Assembly (NCBI RefSeq): GCF_002954775.1
Contig: NZ_PJME01000072.1
Span: 1 to 39,398 of the forward strand
Reading direction: 5' to 3'
Length of the DNA stretch: 39,398 nucleotides
Source: Streptomyces geranii
Lineage (GTDB): Bacteria > Actinomycetota > Actinomycetes > Streptomycetales > Streptomycetaceae
The notes beneath the pieces were generated by a model. The model saw only the letters and a list, made by a program, of their open reading frames with translations. It made no database searches and was not told the origin of the DNA. Position 1 is the stretch's first letter, and each line of letters begins with the position of its first letter. The translations under genes and the position numbers were made by a program. Shown here piece after piece: positions 1-7,628 of this stretch.

Positions 1-38
1 CCCCAGGCCCGGCACCCTCCAGCCCAGGCCCGCATCCC

Positions 39-60
39 CAGCCCGTCCGGCGCTTGAGGA
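39..60. repeat. Dispersed Streptomyces-type GC repeat, left copy
   Basis: This 22-nt sequence (CAGCCCGTCCGGCGCTTGAG plus GA) recurs with one change, and in both orientations, at the right end of the window (39311-39332 and 39380-39398). It is recalled as a very common intergenic sequence in Streptomyces, usually next to GC-rich hairpins after genes. No coding role is visible. Confidence 0.6.
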
Positions 61-64
61 CAAG

Positions 65-92
65 CCGGGGGTACGGGGGCGGCAGCCCCCGG
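65..92 (-). terminator. Hairpin downstream of the sensor kinase gene
   Basis: CCGGGGG (65-71) pairs with CCCCCGG (86-92) and lies just beyond the minus-strand kinase stop at 125. There is no clear U tract, as is usual for Streptomyces terminator-like hairpins. Confidence 0.45.
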
Positions 93-124
93 GGATGGGA
101 CGGGTAGGGGCGGCGGGGGCGAGA

Positions 125-1744
125 CTAGGTTGTTCGGGGCAACGTGATCGTGAACGTCGTCCCCACCCCCACCTCGCTCCGCACCTCGATCACCCCCCTG
201 TGATCCGTCACGATCTGCCGAGCGATCGACAACCCCAACCCACTACCCCCCGTATCCCGCCCCCGCGCCGCATCCACCCGCCAGAACCGATCAAACACAT
301 ACGGCACATCCCCCACCGCAATCCCCTTCCCCGTATCCCGCACCTCCACCACCGCCAACTCCCCCCGCCCCACCACCCCCAACGTCACAGAACCCCCCAC
401 CGAAGTCGCCCGAATCGCGTTCCCGACCAGGTTCCCCACCACCTGCCGCAACCGATCCGCGTCCGCGGCCACCCGAACCGCCGACGCCGGCGACTCCACC
501 CGCAGCTCCACTCCCGCCGCCTCCGCCTGGGCGAGATGTGCCAAACGCCCCGCCTCCAGCAGCTCACCCAGCTCCACCTCCGTCGGGTGGTACGTCAGTG
601 CTCCCGCCTCCGCCAGGGCCAGGTCCTGCAAGTCGTCCACAATTCGCTGCTGCAGCAACGCCTCCCGGTGGAGGGAGTCCAGGAGTTCCGGCGTCGGGTC
701 GACCACGCCGTCACGTAGGGCCTCCAGGTAGCCGCGCAGATTCGCCAGCGGCGTACGCAACTCGTGCGCGATGTCCCCCGTCAGCCGCCGCTGCCGCTCC
801 TCCCCGGCCTGGATGGAGTCCGCCATACGGTTGAACGCCCCGCCCAGCTGGGCGATCTCGTCCCGCCCGGACACCGGCACCCGCCGCCCCAGATCCCCCT
901 CCCCGAGCCCCTTCGCCGCGACCGTCATCGCCCGCACCGGCCGCAGCACCGCCCGGCTCAGCAGCAGCGCCCCGGCGATCACCGCGAGGGCGACCCCCGC
1001 CGCGACCGCGACCGTCGGCGCCGCGGCCAGCGTGGGCGGCGACTCGTTCCGTACGCCGAGGCGGACCTCCAGGCGCGGCGGCGCCACGGACGCGACCCGC
1101 GCGTTGAACACCCGGCGCAGACAGCCGACGAACCGCTGCTCGCTCTCGCACGGGCCGAGCGCCGTCAGGTCGGCCGGGGTCAGCGGGTCGGCGGCGCCGC
1201 TGGGGGCCGGGCAGCGGGCGGGGCGGTGGTCGGTGGACGCACGAGGGATGCCCAGGGCGTCCGCGCGGACCGTCAGCTCGGCGCCCGCGCCGGTCAGACA
1301 GGCCGCGTAGGACACCTCGGCGCGGTAGTCGGCGATGGCCGTGGCGACCCGCTTCATCGACACCCGGCGCACCTCACCCCCCGGCACCACCAGCACGGGC
1401 CGCGGATCCACCAGCACCGCCGGCTGCCCACTGGGCTCGCGCGGCGTACGTCCGGCCAGGGCGTCGGAGTCGGTGAGCAGGACGTCCGACTCCGTCGCGA
1501 CCCGGATGCGCTGGCCGGTGTCCCGGGCCAGGGAAGCCACCGTGGGGGACAGGCCCTCCCAGGTGCCGTGGGTGAAGCCGTACGTACGGAGTTCGCCGGT
1601 GATCCGGGCGACCTCCTGCCGGCCGGCCGTGACGGTCTCCTGGACCTGGCGGTTCGCCTGCCGCAGGGTCAGCCAGCCGGTCGCGGCGGTGGCGGCCATG
1701 GCGACCAGCGTGAGCAGCCCGAGAACCCGGAGCCGGAAGCTCAT
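125..1744 (-). CDS. Membrane sensor histidine kinase (HAMP-HisKA-HATPase)
   Basis: A 539-residue transmembrane two-component kinase expected to phosphorylate an OmpR-type response regulator. An N-terminal membrane helix (about 8-25) is followed by an extracytoplasmic sensor region (about 28-240) with four cysteines (C149, C178, C199, C208) that could form disulfides. A second helix (about 243-263) leads to HAMP (264-316). The H-box DIAHELRTPL puts the phosphorylated histidine at H327. The catalytic domain shows an N-box (NLVGNAIRA, 438-446), G1 (DTGKGI, 470-475), F-box (FDRFWR) and G2 (GGSGLGLSI, 499-507). The gene is divergent from the small secreted-protein gene at 2002. No response regulator is present in the window, which is unusual; the partner may be off-window to the left or elsewhere. 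The ATG at 1744 opens directly into the first membrane helix. Confidence 0.93.
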   Translation of the reverse strand: MSFRLRVLGLLTLVAMAATAATGWLTLRQANRQVQETVTAGRQEVARITGELRTYGFTHGTWEGLSPTVASLARDTGQRIRVATESDVLLTDSDALAGRTPREPSGQPAVLVDPRPVLVVPGGEVRRVSMKRVATAIADYRAEVSYAACLTGAGAELTVRADALGIPRASTDHRPARCPAPSGAADPLTPADLTALGPCESEQRFVGCLRRVFNARVASVAPPRLEVRLGVRNESPPTLAAAPTVAVAAGVALAVIAGALLLSRAVLRPVRAMTVAAKGLGEGDLGRRVPVSGRDEIAQLGGAFNRMADSIQAGEERQRRLTGDIAHELRTPLANLRGYLEALRDGVVDPTPELLDSLHREALLQQRIVDDLQDLALAEAGALTYHPTEVELGELLEAGRLAHLAQAEAAGVELRVESPASAVRVAADADRLRQVVGNLVGNAIRATSVGGSVTLGVVGRGELAVVEVRDTGKGIAVGDVPYVFDRFWRVDAARGRDTGGSGLGLSIARQIVTDHRGVIEVRSEVGVGTTFTITLPRTT

Positions 1745-2001
1745 CGGCAGGACCCTTTCGGTTTCAGTATGGCAAGAGTGCGGTGTCGGCCAGCGAATTA
1801 TCAGAAGTGGCGCATTTTCACTCCGACCGCTTTCGGCCTCTTAGGTATCAGAAATGGACAGTGCCAGGCGGAATTATTTCTTCAGTGTGAACTCCCGGTA
1901 ATGGTACTTAGGCCACTGACGCCCCAGCTGATGCAGGGGGGCGCAGGGGCCGCTGCCTTCGCATTTCGCAGCGCCGACGAATCACATACAGGGGGTATGA
2001 A

Positions 2002-2358
2002 ATGAAACGTCGACTCGCGGCTGTCGTTCCCGCACTCGCCGCCGTGGCCATCGCCGTTCCGCTGTCCATGGCCACGCCCGCCGCCGCACACGCCTCGTGC
2101 GGCACCACCGTCTCGGACAAGGACAGCAGCTCCTGGAACAAGACGGCCAACGGAGCCAACGAGCGCAGCGGCTCCAGCACCGGCTGTACGATCAAGGGCA
2201 TCGCCTACAACACCCAGGCGCTCGACTACCACTGCTACACGGTGGGCAACGACAACTACACCTGGACGTTCCTCAGGAACGACGCGACGGGCATCACCGG
2301 CTGGATCCGTGACGACCTGCTGAGCGACGGCGGCAGCCTGGTCTACTGCGGATTCTGA
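2002..2358 (+). CDS. Small secreted SH3-like protein
   Basis: A 118-residue protein with a classical Sec signal peptide: basic start MKRR, hydrophobic core to about residue 25, then a probable cleavage near APAAAHA-S. The mature part, about 85 residues, holds four cysteines and a WIRDDLL-type segment like the strand pattern of bacterial SH3 domains found in streptomycete secreted proteins. That suggests a wall-associated or ligand-binding role; function is unknown. A GGGGGT ribosome-binding site lies about 7 nt before the ATG. It is divergent from the kinase gene, so the 257-nt region between them (1745-2001) should hold both promoters. A strong hairpin follows the stop. Confidence 0.8.
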   Translation: MKRRLAAVVPALAAVAIAVPLSMATPAAAHASCGTTVSDKDSSSWNKTANGANERSGSSTGCTIKGIAYNTQALDYHCYTVGNDNYTWTFLRNDATGITGWIRDDLLSDGGSLVYCGF

Positions 2359-2401
2359 GAATCCGGAAAGCGCCGCGAAAGCGGAATTGAAATAGCGTGA
2401 C

Positions 2402-2438
2402 AGCGGGGGCGGTCCCGAATTCGGGAACCGCCCCCGCT
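2402..2438. terminator. Bidirectional terminator between convergent genes
   Basis: AGCGGGGGCGGT-CCCG pairs across an AATT loop with CGGG-A-ACCGCCCCCGCT: sixteen base pairs with a single bulged A. It sits between the convergent ends of the secreted protein (2358) and the ABC permease (2478), so it can end both transcripts. Confidence 0.8.
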
Positions 2439-2477
2439 CCGTACCACCGGAGCGTCGGCCAGAACGCCCGGTGGTGG

Positions 2478-3689
2478 TCATGTGCCGGCCAGTGCCTCCG
2501 TAGGAGCCAGCCGGCTCGCCCGGACCGCCGGATAGAGCCCGGCGATCATGCCGATGAGCAGCGTCGCCCCGATACCCGCCGCGCTCGCCCACGCCGGTAC
2601 CACCGTCGGCCAGTCCCGGCTGACGGCGTAGCCCGCCGTGATGGCCGTACCGAGCACCGTCCCACCCAGCCCGCCGATGAGCGAGAGCAGCAGCGACTCG
2701 GTCACGAACTGGGTCCGGATCTGCCCCCGGGTCGCCCCGAGCGCGCGCCGCAGCCCGATCTCCGGCCGCCGCTCCAGCACCGAGATGACCATGGTGTTGC
2801 CGACCCCGACACCCCCGACGAGCAGCGCGACCCCGCCGAGCCCCAGCAGCAGCCCGGTCAGCGCCGACTCGGTGGCCTCGCGGGCCGCGAGCGCGTCGGA
2901 GGGCCGCGAGATCCGCACCTCACCCGGCTTCTCCGGGTAGGCGGTGGCCGGCAGCACCGACCGTACGGCCGCCACCTGGCTGTCCTCGGCGCGGACGTAC
3001 ACCGTCGACGGGTGGCCGTCGAAGCGCAGATACGTCCTGGCCGCCTGCCAGCCGACCAGCGCGGCGCTGTCCAGCTCCGGCGCCAGCGGGACCGGATCGA
3101 GGACGCCGATCAGCGAGAACCAGCGGTCGCCGATCCACAGCCGGGTTCCCGGGGTGTAGACGTCCAGGCGCTGCGCGGCCGTCGCGCCGAGGACGACCGC
3201 CGGGTAGTCGGCGGTCGCCGGGTCCAGCCAGCGGCCCCGCGCGACCTTCCCGCCGACGGCGGGCAGCAGTCCGGTGTCCGACGCGAGCACGGTCAGCGAG
3301 TTGGTCCGCCCGATCGCGATGCGCTCGTTGCGGTACACGCTCGCCCGGACCGCGCCCGTGGCGGTCACCTTCTCCACCGGCGGGATCCGGCGGACCATCG
3401 CGACAGCCTCGTACGGCAGCTTGGCCTGTTCGCCCGTGAGGGACTCGCCGGGCGCGACCCGCAGCAGGTTCGTCCCGAGGGCGTCGAGCCGCCGGTCCAC
3501 CTCCGCCTGCCCGGACCCGGAGATCCCGACCACCGCGACCATGGCGGCGACCCCGATCGCGATCCCGAGCGCCGAAAGGAACACCCGCAACGGCCGCGTC
3601 CGCAGCCCGGTCCCGCCCAGCCGCACGACATCGGCGGGCCGCAGCCGCGCGGCCCGCAGCACATCCGGCCTCCCCGAGTTGTCGCTCAC
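2478..3689 (-). CDS. ABC transporter permease, FtsX/MacB type
   Basis: A 403-residue permease of the MacB/FtsX architecture. There is an N-terminal membrane helix (about 36-56, after RTRPLRVFLSALGIAIG), a large extracytoplasmic MacB-like domain (about 60-275), then three C-terminal helices (about 280-300, 330-352 and 365-388) with the family's ERRPEIGLRRALGAT coupling segment between them, which contacts the ATPase. The GTG start at 3689 overlaps the ATPase stop by 4 nt (GTGA), so the two are translationally coupled. It is the last gene of the four-gene operon starting at 6239. MacB-type systems move substrates, or transmit force, from the outer membrane face rather than importing. Substrate unknown; a peptide, antibiotic or envelope-stress export role is inference. 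Confidence 0.9.
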   Translation of the reverse strand: MSDNSGRPDVLRAARLRPADVVRLGGTGLRTRPLRVFLSALGIAIGVAAMVAVVGISGSGQAEVDRRLDALGTNLLRVAPGESLTGEQAKLPYEAVAMVRRIPPVEKVTATGAVRASVYRNERIAIGRTNSLTVLASDTGLLPAVGGKVARGRWLDPATADYPAVVLGATAAQRLDVYTPGTRLWIGDRWFSLIGVLDPVPLAPELDSAALVGWQAARTYLRFDGHPSTVYVRAEDSQVAAVRSVLPATAYPEKPGEVRISRPSDALAAREATESALTGLLLGLGGVALLVGGVGVGNTMVISVLERRPEIGLRRALGATRGQIRTQFVTESLLLSLIGGLGGTVLGTAITAGYAVSRDWPTVVPAWASAAGIGATLLIGMIAGLYPAVRASRLAPTEALAGT

Positions 3690-4408
3690 CGCCGCACCCC
3701 GATCGTCGTACCCGTACTTGTCTCCTGTGCCGTGTCGTTCACGACCCGGCCGTCCCGCATCTCGATCCTGCGGGGCAACCGGGCGGCGATCTCCAGGTCG
3801 TGGGTGATGACCACGACCGTCGTACCGGCCGTGTGCAGTTCGCGCAGCAGTTCCAGTACGGCGGCTCCCGACACGGAGTCGAGGTTGCCGGTCGGCTCGT
3901 CCGCGAGCAGGACCGACGGCTCGCCGACCACCGCGCGGGCCACCGCGACCCGCTGCCGTTCGCCCCCGGAGAGCTGGTGCGGCAGATGCCGTACGCGATG
4001 ACTGAGCCCGACCCGGGCCAGCGCGGCGGCTGCCCTGGCCCGGCGGCGGCGCACGGGGACGCCCGCGTAGAGCAGACCGTCCGCCACCGAGTCCAGCACC
4101 GGGACCCCGACCGCCAGATGGAACTGCTGGAAGACGAAGCCGATCCGGGTGGCCCGCAGCGCGGAGACCTCACGGTCGGACAGTTTCGCCACGTCGTACC
4201 CGTCGACCAGCACCCGCCCCGCCGAGGGCCGGTCCAGGCTCCCCATCAGATGCAGCATGCTCGACTTGCCCGACCCGGACGGCCCGACCACCCCCACGAG
4301 TTCACCGCGCCCGATGCGCAGACTCACGTCACGGACGGCGGCGACCCCGCCGGGATACGTCTTGGAGACGGCGTCGAACTCCACCACCGAAGGTGCGGGG
4401 CCGCTCAC
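3686..4408 (-). CDS. ABC transporter ATP-binding protein (MacB/LolD type)
   Basis: A 240-residue ATPase that should power the FtsX-type permease encoded next. Visible motifs are Walker A GPSGSGKSS (about 39-47), the Q-loop in FVFQQFHLAVG, signature LSGGERQRVAVARA, Walker B VLLADEPTGNLD with the D-loop, and the H-loop in VITHDLE. The length and PTGNLD ending are typical of the LolD/MacB/FtsE subfamily. It starts at a GTG overlapping the stop of the adaptor gene by 4 nt and ends in a GTGA overlap with the permease, so the two genes are certainly co-expressed. Confidence 0.93.
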   Translation of the reverse strand: MSGPAPSVVEFDAVSKTYPGGVAAVRDVSLRIGRGELVGVVGPSGSGKSSMLHLMGSLDRPSAGRVLVDGYDVAKLSDREVSALRATRIGFVFQQFHLAVGVPVLDSVADGLLYAGVPVRRRRARAAAALARVGLSHRVRHLPHQLSGGERQRVAVARAVVGEPSVLLADEPTGNLDSVSGAAVLELLRELHTAGTTVVVITHDLEIAARLPRRIEMRDGRVVNDTAQETSTGTTIGVRR

Positions 4409-5649
4409 TCGGGAATCCTCACCTTCATGCCCTCGGTGACCCCGGTGCCGCTGACCTGCACGTTGCCGTCCGCGAAGAGCCCGGTCTTCACCGCGACGAA
4501 CCGCCCGTCCTCGGTCTCCAGGCCGTGACCGCCCTCCGCGAGGGCGACCAGCGCCGCCACCGGCACACTCAGTACGTCCTTGACCTCGCGGCCCACGTAC
4601 TCGACGTCGACGGGCCCGCTCTCCAGCCGCCCCAGCGCCCGCTGGTCCGCGACGGTGATCGTCACCGGCAGCGTGGCCGCGCCAGCCCCCGACTCCGCTT
4701 CGGTACCGGCGCCCTCGGGCGCGCTCGCCTGCCGCCCGACCGAGGCCACCTCGCCCTGTACGGACTTGCCGTCGGGCAGCGTGATCCCGACGACCGTCCC
4801 TCGTACGGCCCAGGCGGCGTCCGAGGCCGAGGCGTTGACGACGACCTTGCGTGCCGTACCGGTGTACGTCAGCGTGTTCTCGCCGACGGCCGCGCCGAGC
4901 CGGGCACCCGGCTGGCCGATCCGCACCTTCCCGGCGGAGTAGATGACGTCCCCGACCCCGACGGTCCCGGTCTCGGCGAGGCCGAGCGACTTCTGCCAGC
5001 GCTTGACGGCGTCCGCGGTCTTCCCGGTGAACTTCTCGTCCACGGTGAAGCCGGTGTAGCCGAGCGCGGCGAGGTTCGTCTCGAACTGCAGGACGTCCAT
5101 GCCGGTGAGGGGTGCGGGCGCGCTGGTCCCCGTGGTGGCCGAGGGGGAGGGGGTCGGTGCGGGGGAGGCGTCCGGCGCGGTGTCCGAGGACGTGGCGCCT
5201 GACTCCGGCTCGGCCGCCGGGGCCGTGGCGAGCCCCAGGTCCCGGTACATGGGCATCGAGCCGTACAGCAGCACGACGGGACGGTCGTCGACCCGCAGCA
5301 GCGTGTCCCCGCGCTCCTCCGTCGCGCCCTGCTGGGGCAGCCAGGTCACGGTGCCCGTCGCCTTCACCGGCAACGGGATCTCCGTACCGAACCCCAACTG
5401 CCCGTCCACCTCGGTGCGTTCGGTGAGCGTCGCCCGGGTGACCGGGACCACCGAACCGGCCCGGGGCGGCGCGCTCGCGTTCTCGTCCGTACCGCCGCCG
5501 AGCCCGAGCGCCCCGACCACGGCCACGGCCGCCACGACGGCCACCGCACAGGCGATCAGCGCGGTGCGCCGGCCGCGTGTACCGCGCGGCGGCTCGCTGT
5601 CCTCGGGGCCGGTGTCGTCGACGTGTGCCACGGTGTCCGTCTCCGCCAC
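4405..5649 (-). CDS. Efflux adaptor-like protein with peptidoglycan-binding domain
   Basis: A 414-residue membrane-anchored protein resembling HlyD/MacA-type adaptors of Gram-positive ABC exporters. A cytoplasmic Pro/Arg-rich start precedes one membrane helix (about 32-54), then a beta-rich adaptor segment (PVKATGTVTWLPQQG), a Ser/Pro/Thr/Ala-rich linker, a PG_binding_1 fold (LQFETNLAALGYTGFTVDEKF), and a second beta-rich part ending VSGTGVTEGMKVRIPE. The reading frame is open further upstream, but the GTG at 5649, 2 nt after the lipoprotein stop, is preferred because residues before it are Arg-rich shadow translation of the lipoprotein gene. The peptidoglycan-binding domain suggests that it ties the exporter to the wall (inference). 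Confidence 0.85.
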   Translation of the reverse strand: MAETDTVAHVDDTGPEDSEPPRGTRGRRTALIACAVAVVAAVAVVGALGLGGGTDENASAPPRAGSVVPVTRATLTERTEVDGQLGFGTEIPLPVKATGTVTWLPQQGATEERGDTLLRVDDRPVVLLYGSMPMYRDLGLATAPAAEPESGATSSDTAPDASPAPTPSPSATTGTSAPAPLTGMDVLQFETNLAALGYTGFTVDEKFTGKTADAVKRWQKSLGLAETGTVGVGDVIYSAGKVRIGQPGARLGAAVGENTLTYTGTARKVVVNASASDAAWAVRGTVVGITLPDGKSVQGEVASVGRQASAPEGAGTEAESGAGAATLPVTITVADQRALGRLESGPVDVEYVGREVKDVLSVPVAALVALAEGGHGLETEDGRFVAVKTGLFADGNVQVSGTGVTEGMKVRIPE

Positions 5650-5651
5650 GG

Positions 5652-6239
5652 TCAGCCCTTGCCGGGCGCGGCGGTCGCCGGTACGCCGATGATCGGGCCG
5701 CAGATCCGGGTGGCCCGCTTCGCCCCGGCCGAGGTCTGGTCCCACTCGCCCTGGCCCAGCCCGTCGGGACCGGGGTCGGGGAAGTCGGCGGCGCCGTTCT
5801 TCTGCATACAGGTGGCGTACTCCTGCTTGATCTTGATCTGCGCGGCGGTGAGCGCGGGCTGGTTGCCCTTCTCCACGCTCTCCGGAACGGCCGTCACGAA
5901 CTCCGCGCACGCCTCGGACGCCGTCTTGAACTTCGGGTCCTTCTTCAGGGCGCGCACATTGTCGCCGCCGCCGAAGTCGATGTTCCCCTGTGCGTCCGGG
6001 TCCGGTGCGTCGACCCCGTTCTCCCGCAGGCACTTCACGTACTTGCCCTGCGCCGCCACATAGGCGGCCACATCGTCACCGGCGCCGTCCCCGGCCGCCG
6101 CCCCCGAACCCGACCCCGTGGTCGCGCCGCCGCTCGCCGCCGTGGGGACCTTCGAGCCACCGTCGTCGCCCCCGCAGCCGGTCAGCGCGAAGGCCATGAC
6201 CGAGGCCGCCACGGCCAGCAGTACCCGATTCGTCCGCAT
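5652..6239 (-). CDS. Lipoprotein with twin Cys-NG-PDP motifs
   Basis: A 195-residue lipoprotein, first gene of the exporter operon. The signal peptide (MRTNRVLL then a hydrophobic run) ends in the lipobox ALTGC, with lipidated Cys near residue 22, followed by a Gly/Asp/Ser/Ala-rich linker. The folded part contains two related segments, KCLRENGVDAPDPDAQG and TCMQKNGAADFPDPGPDG, each with Cys, NG and PDP in the same spacing, which suggests internal duplication. A third Cys lies between them. GGGGAGAG precedes the ATG. It is probably exported and presented near the adaptor and permease; its function is not known to me. Confidence 0.85.
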   Translation of the reverse strand: MRTNRVLLAVAASVMAFALTGCGGDDGGSKVPTAASGGATTGSGSGAAAGDGAGDDVAAYVAAQGKYVKCLRENGVDAPDPDAQGNIDFGGGDNVRALKKDPKFKTASEACAEFVTAVPESVEKGNQPALTAAQIKIKQEYATCMQKNGAADFPDPGPDGLGQGEWDQTSAGAKRATRICGPIIGVPATAAPGKG

Positions 6240-6321
6240 CGGTTCTCTCCCCGTCGTCCCGTCGTCCTGTCGTGCCCGACCACGAACGCGGCGGGCAGCC
6301 CGACGGTAGAACGGAGATGAT

Positions 6322-6339
6322 GAAGAACTTTTGAAGAAC
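6322..6339. promoter_or_regulatory. Direct repeat at 11-nt spacing upstream of exporter operon
   Basis: GAAGAAC occurs at 6322-6328 and again at 6333-6339, so the copies are 11 nt apart. Read toward the operon this is GTTCTTC-N4-GTTCTTC, about 83 nt before the lipoprotein start. One-turn direct repeats like this are the usual binding form of OmpR/PhoB-family response regulators. It lies in the divergent region shared with the monooxygenase gene, so either side could be controlled. Confidence 0.45.
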
Positions 6340-6382
6340 CTGTCATCCGATCATGCGACCGGCACGGGAAGGGGCGCTCGAC

Positions 6383-7579
6383 ATGAAGGTGATCGTCGTG
6401 GGGGCGGGCATCGGCGGACTGGCCGCCGCCCTGAGCCTGCGCGCGTCCGGCCACGAGGTGACCCTCGTCGAGCGGACCGCCCGCTTCACCGAGATCGGCG
6501 CAGGCATCCAGCTCGCCCCGAACGCCACCCGCGTACTGCGAGACCTGGGCCTCCTCGACACCGTCGCCGCCCGCGCCTCCCGCCCGGCCGCCATGACCTT
6601 CCGCACCTGGTCCGACGGCACCGAGATCTGCCGCTACGTCCTGGGCCGCGAGGCCGAGACGGAGTTCGGCGCCCCCTACCTGCAGGTCCACCGCGCCGAC
6701 CTGCACCAGGCGCTCGCCGCCCCGTTCCCGCCCTCCTCGGTACGGCTGGACACCGAGATCGTGGCCGTCGACCAGGACGACACGAAGGCGTACGTCACCA
6801 CGGCGGACGGCGAGCGGCTGGCCGCCGACCTGGTCGTGGCCGCCGACGGGGTGCGCTCGGCGGTCCGCGAGCGGCTCTTCGGCGCCGACCGCGCGGTCTT
6901 CTCCGGCACCGCCGCCTACCGCGCCCTGCTCCCGGCCGCCGAGGTCGCCGACCTGGACCTCCCGGACTACGCGGGCTGGCTCGGCCCGGGGCGGCACATC
7001 GTCCACTACTGGGTGCGTGGCGGGCAGCTCCTCAACCTGGTCGCCGTGTTCACGACGGGGACGGGGACGGGGTCGCGTGCGGGGACCGCGCCGTGGGGCG
7101 AGTCCTGGACGGCCCGGGCGGAACCGGGGGAGCAGCTCCGCGAGTTCACCGGCTGGGACCCCCGGCTGCTCACCGCCCTCGAACGCGCGGGCCAGGTCTT
7201 CCGCTACGGCATCCACACCCGCACCCCGCTCACCCGCTGGAACGTCGGCCGGGTCGCCCTCCTCGGCGACAGCGCCCACGCCATGACCCCGTTCCAGGCC
7301 CAGGGTGCGGCCCAGGCGCTCATGGACGCGGCCGTACTGGGCGACTGCCTCACCGGCGTGACCCCGGCGGAGATCCCGGACGCGCTGGACAGCTACGTAC
7401 ACCGTCGCCTGCCCACGGCGACCAGGGTGCAGTCCGGCTCGGCGAACGCGGGCGACGCCTACCACCTGCCGGACGGACCGGCGGCCGAGGAGCGGAACAC
7501 CCGTATGGCGGAGTACGGGACCGAGAACAGGTTCGGCCCGCATTCGAGGGCGTGGGGGAGCGGTCGCGGCGAGCCGTAG
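6383..7579 (+). CDS. FAD-dependent aromatic monooxygenase
   Basis: A 398-residue single-component flavoprotein hydroxylase of the salicylate / 3-hydroxybenzoate / 6-hydroxynicotinate monooxygenase family. It should use FAD and NAD(P)H to hydroxylate a small aromatic acid in the cytoplasm. The FAD-binding GAGIGG (7-12) follows the first strand; the DG motif is in VVAADGVRSAVR, and the third motif, RVALLGDSAHAMTPFQAQGA, binds FAD ribose and pyrophosphate. The ATG at 6383 is preferred over the upstream ATG at 6353 because GGGAAGGGG lies 8-9 nt before it and the beta strand begins immediately. No ring-cleavage or aromatic-transport genes are nearby, so the substrate cannot be named. Confidence 0.9.
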   Translation: MKVIVVGAGIGGLAAALSLRASGHEVTLVERTARFTEIGAGIQLAPNATRVLRDLGLLDTVAARASRPAAMTFRTWSDGTEICRYVLGREAETEFGAPYLQVHRADLHQALAAPFPPSSVRLDTEIVAVDQDDTKAYVTTADGERLAADLVVAADGVRSAVRERLFGADRAVFSGTAAYRALLPAAEVADLDLPDYAGWLGPGRHIVHYWVRGGQLLNLVAVFTTGTGTGSRAGTAPWGESWTARAEPGEQLREFTGWDPRLLTALERAGQVFRYGIHTRTPLTRWNVGRVALLGDSAHAMTPFQAQGAAQALMDAAVLGDCLTGVTPAEIPDALDSYVHRRLPTATRVQSGSANAGDAYHLPDGPAAEERNTRMAEYGTENRFGPHSRAWGSGRGEP

Positions 7580-7628
7580 CCGGCCGTGGAGAGTCGTAGC
7601 GCCGCCGCCGTGTGGGCGGGCGGGGCGC

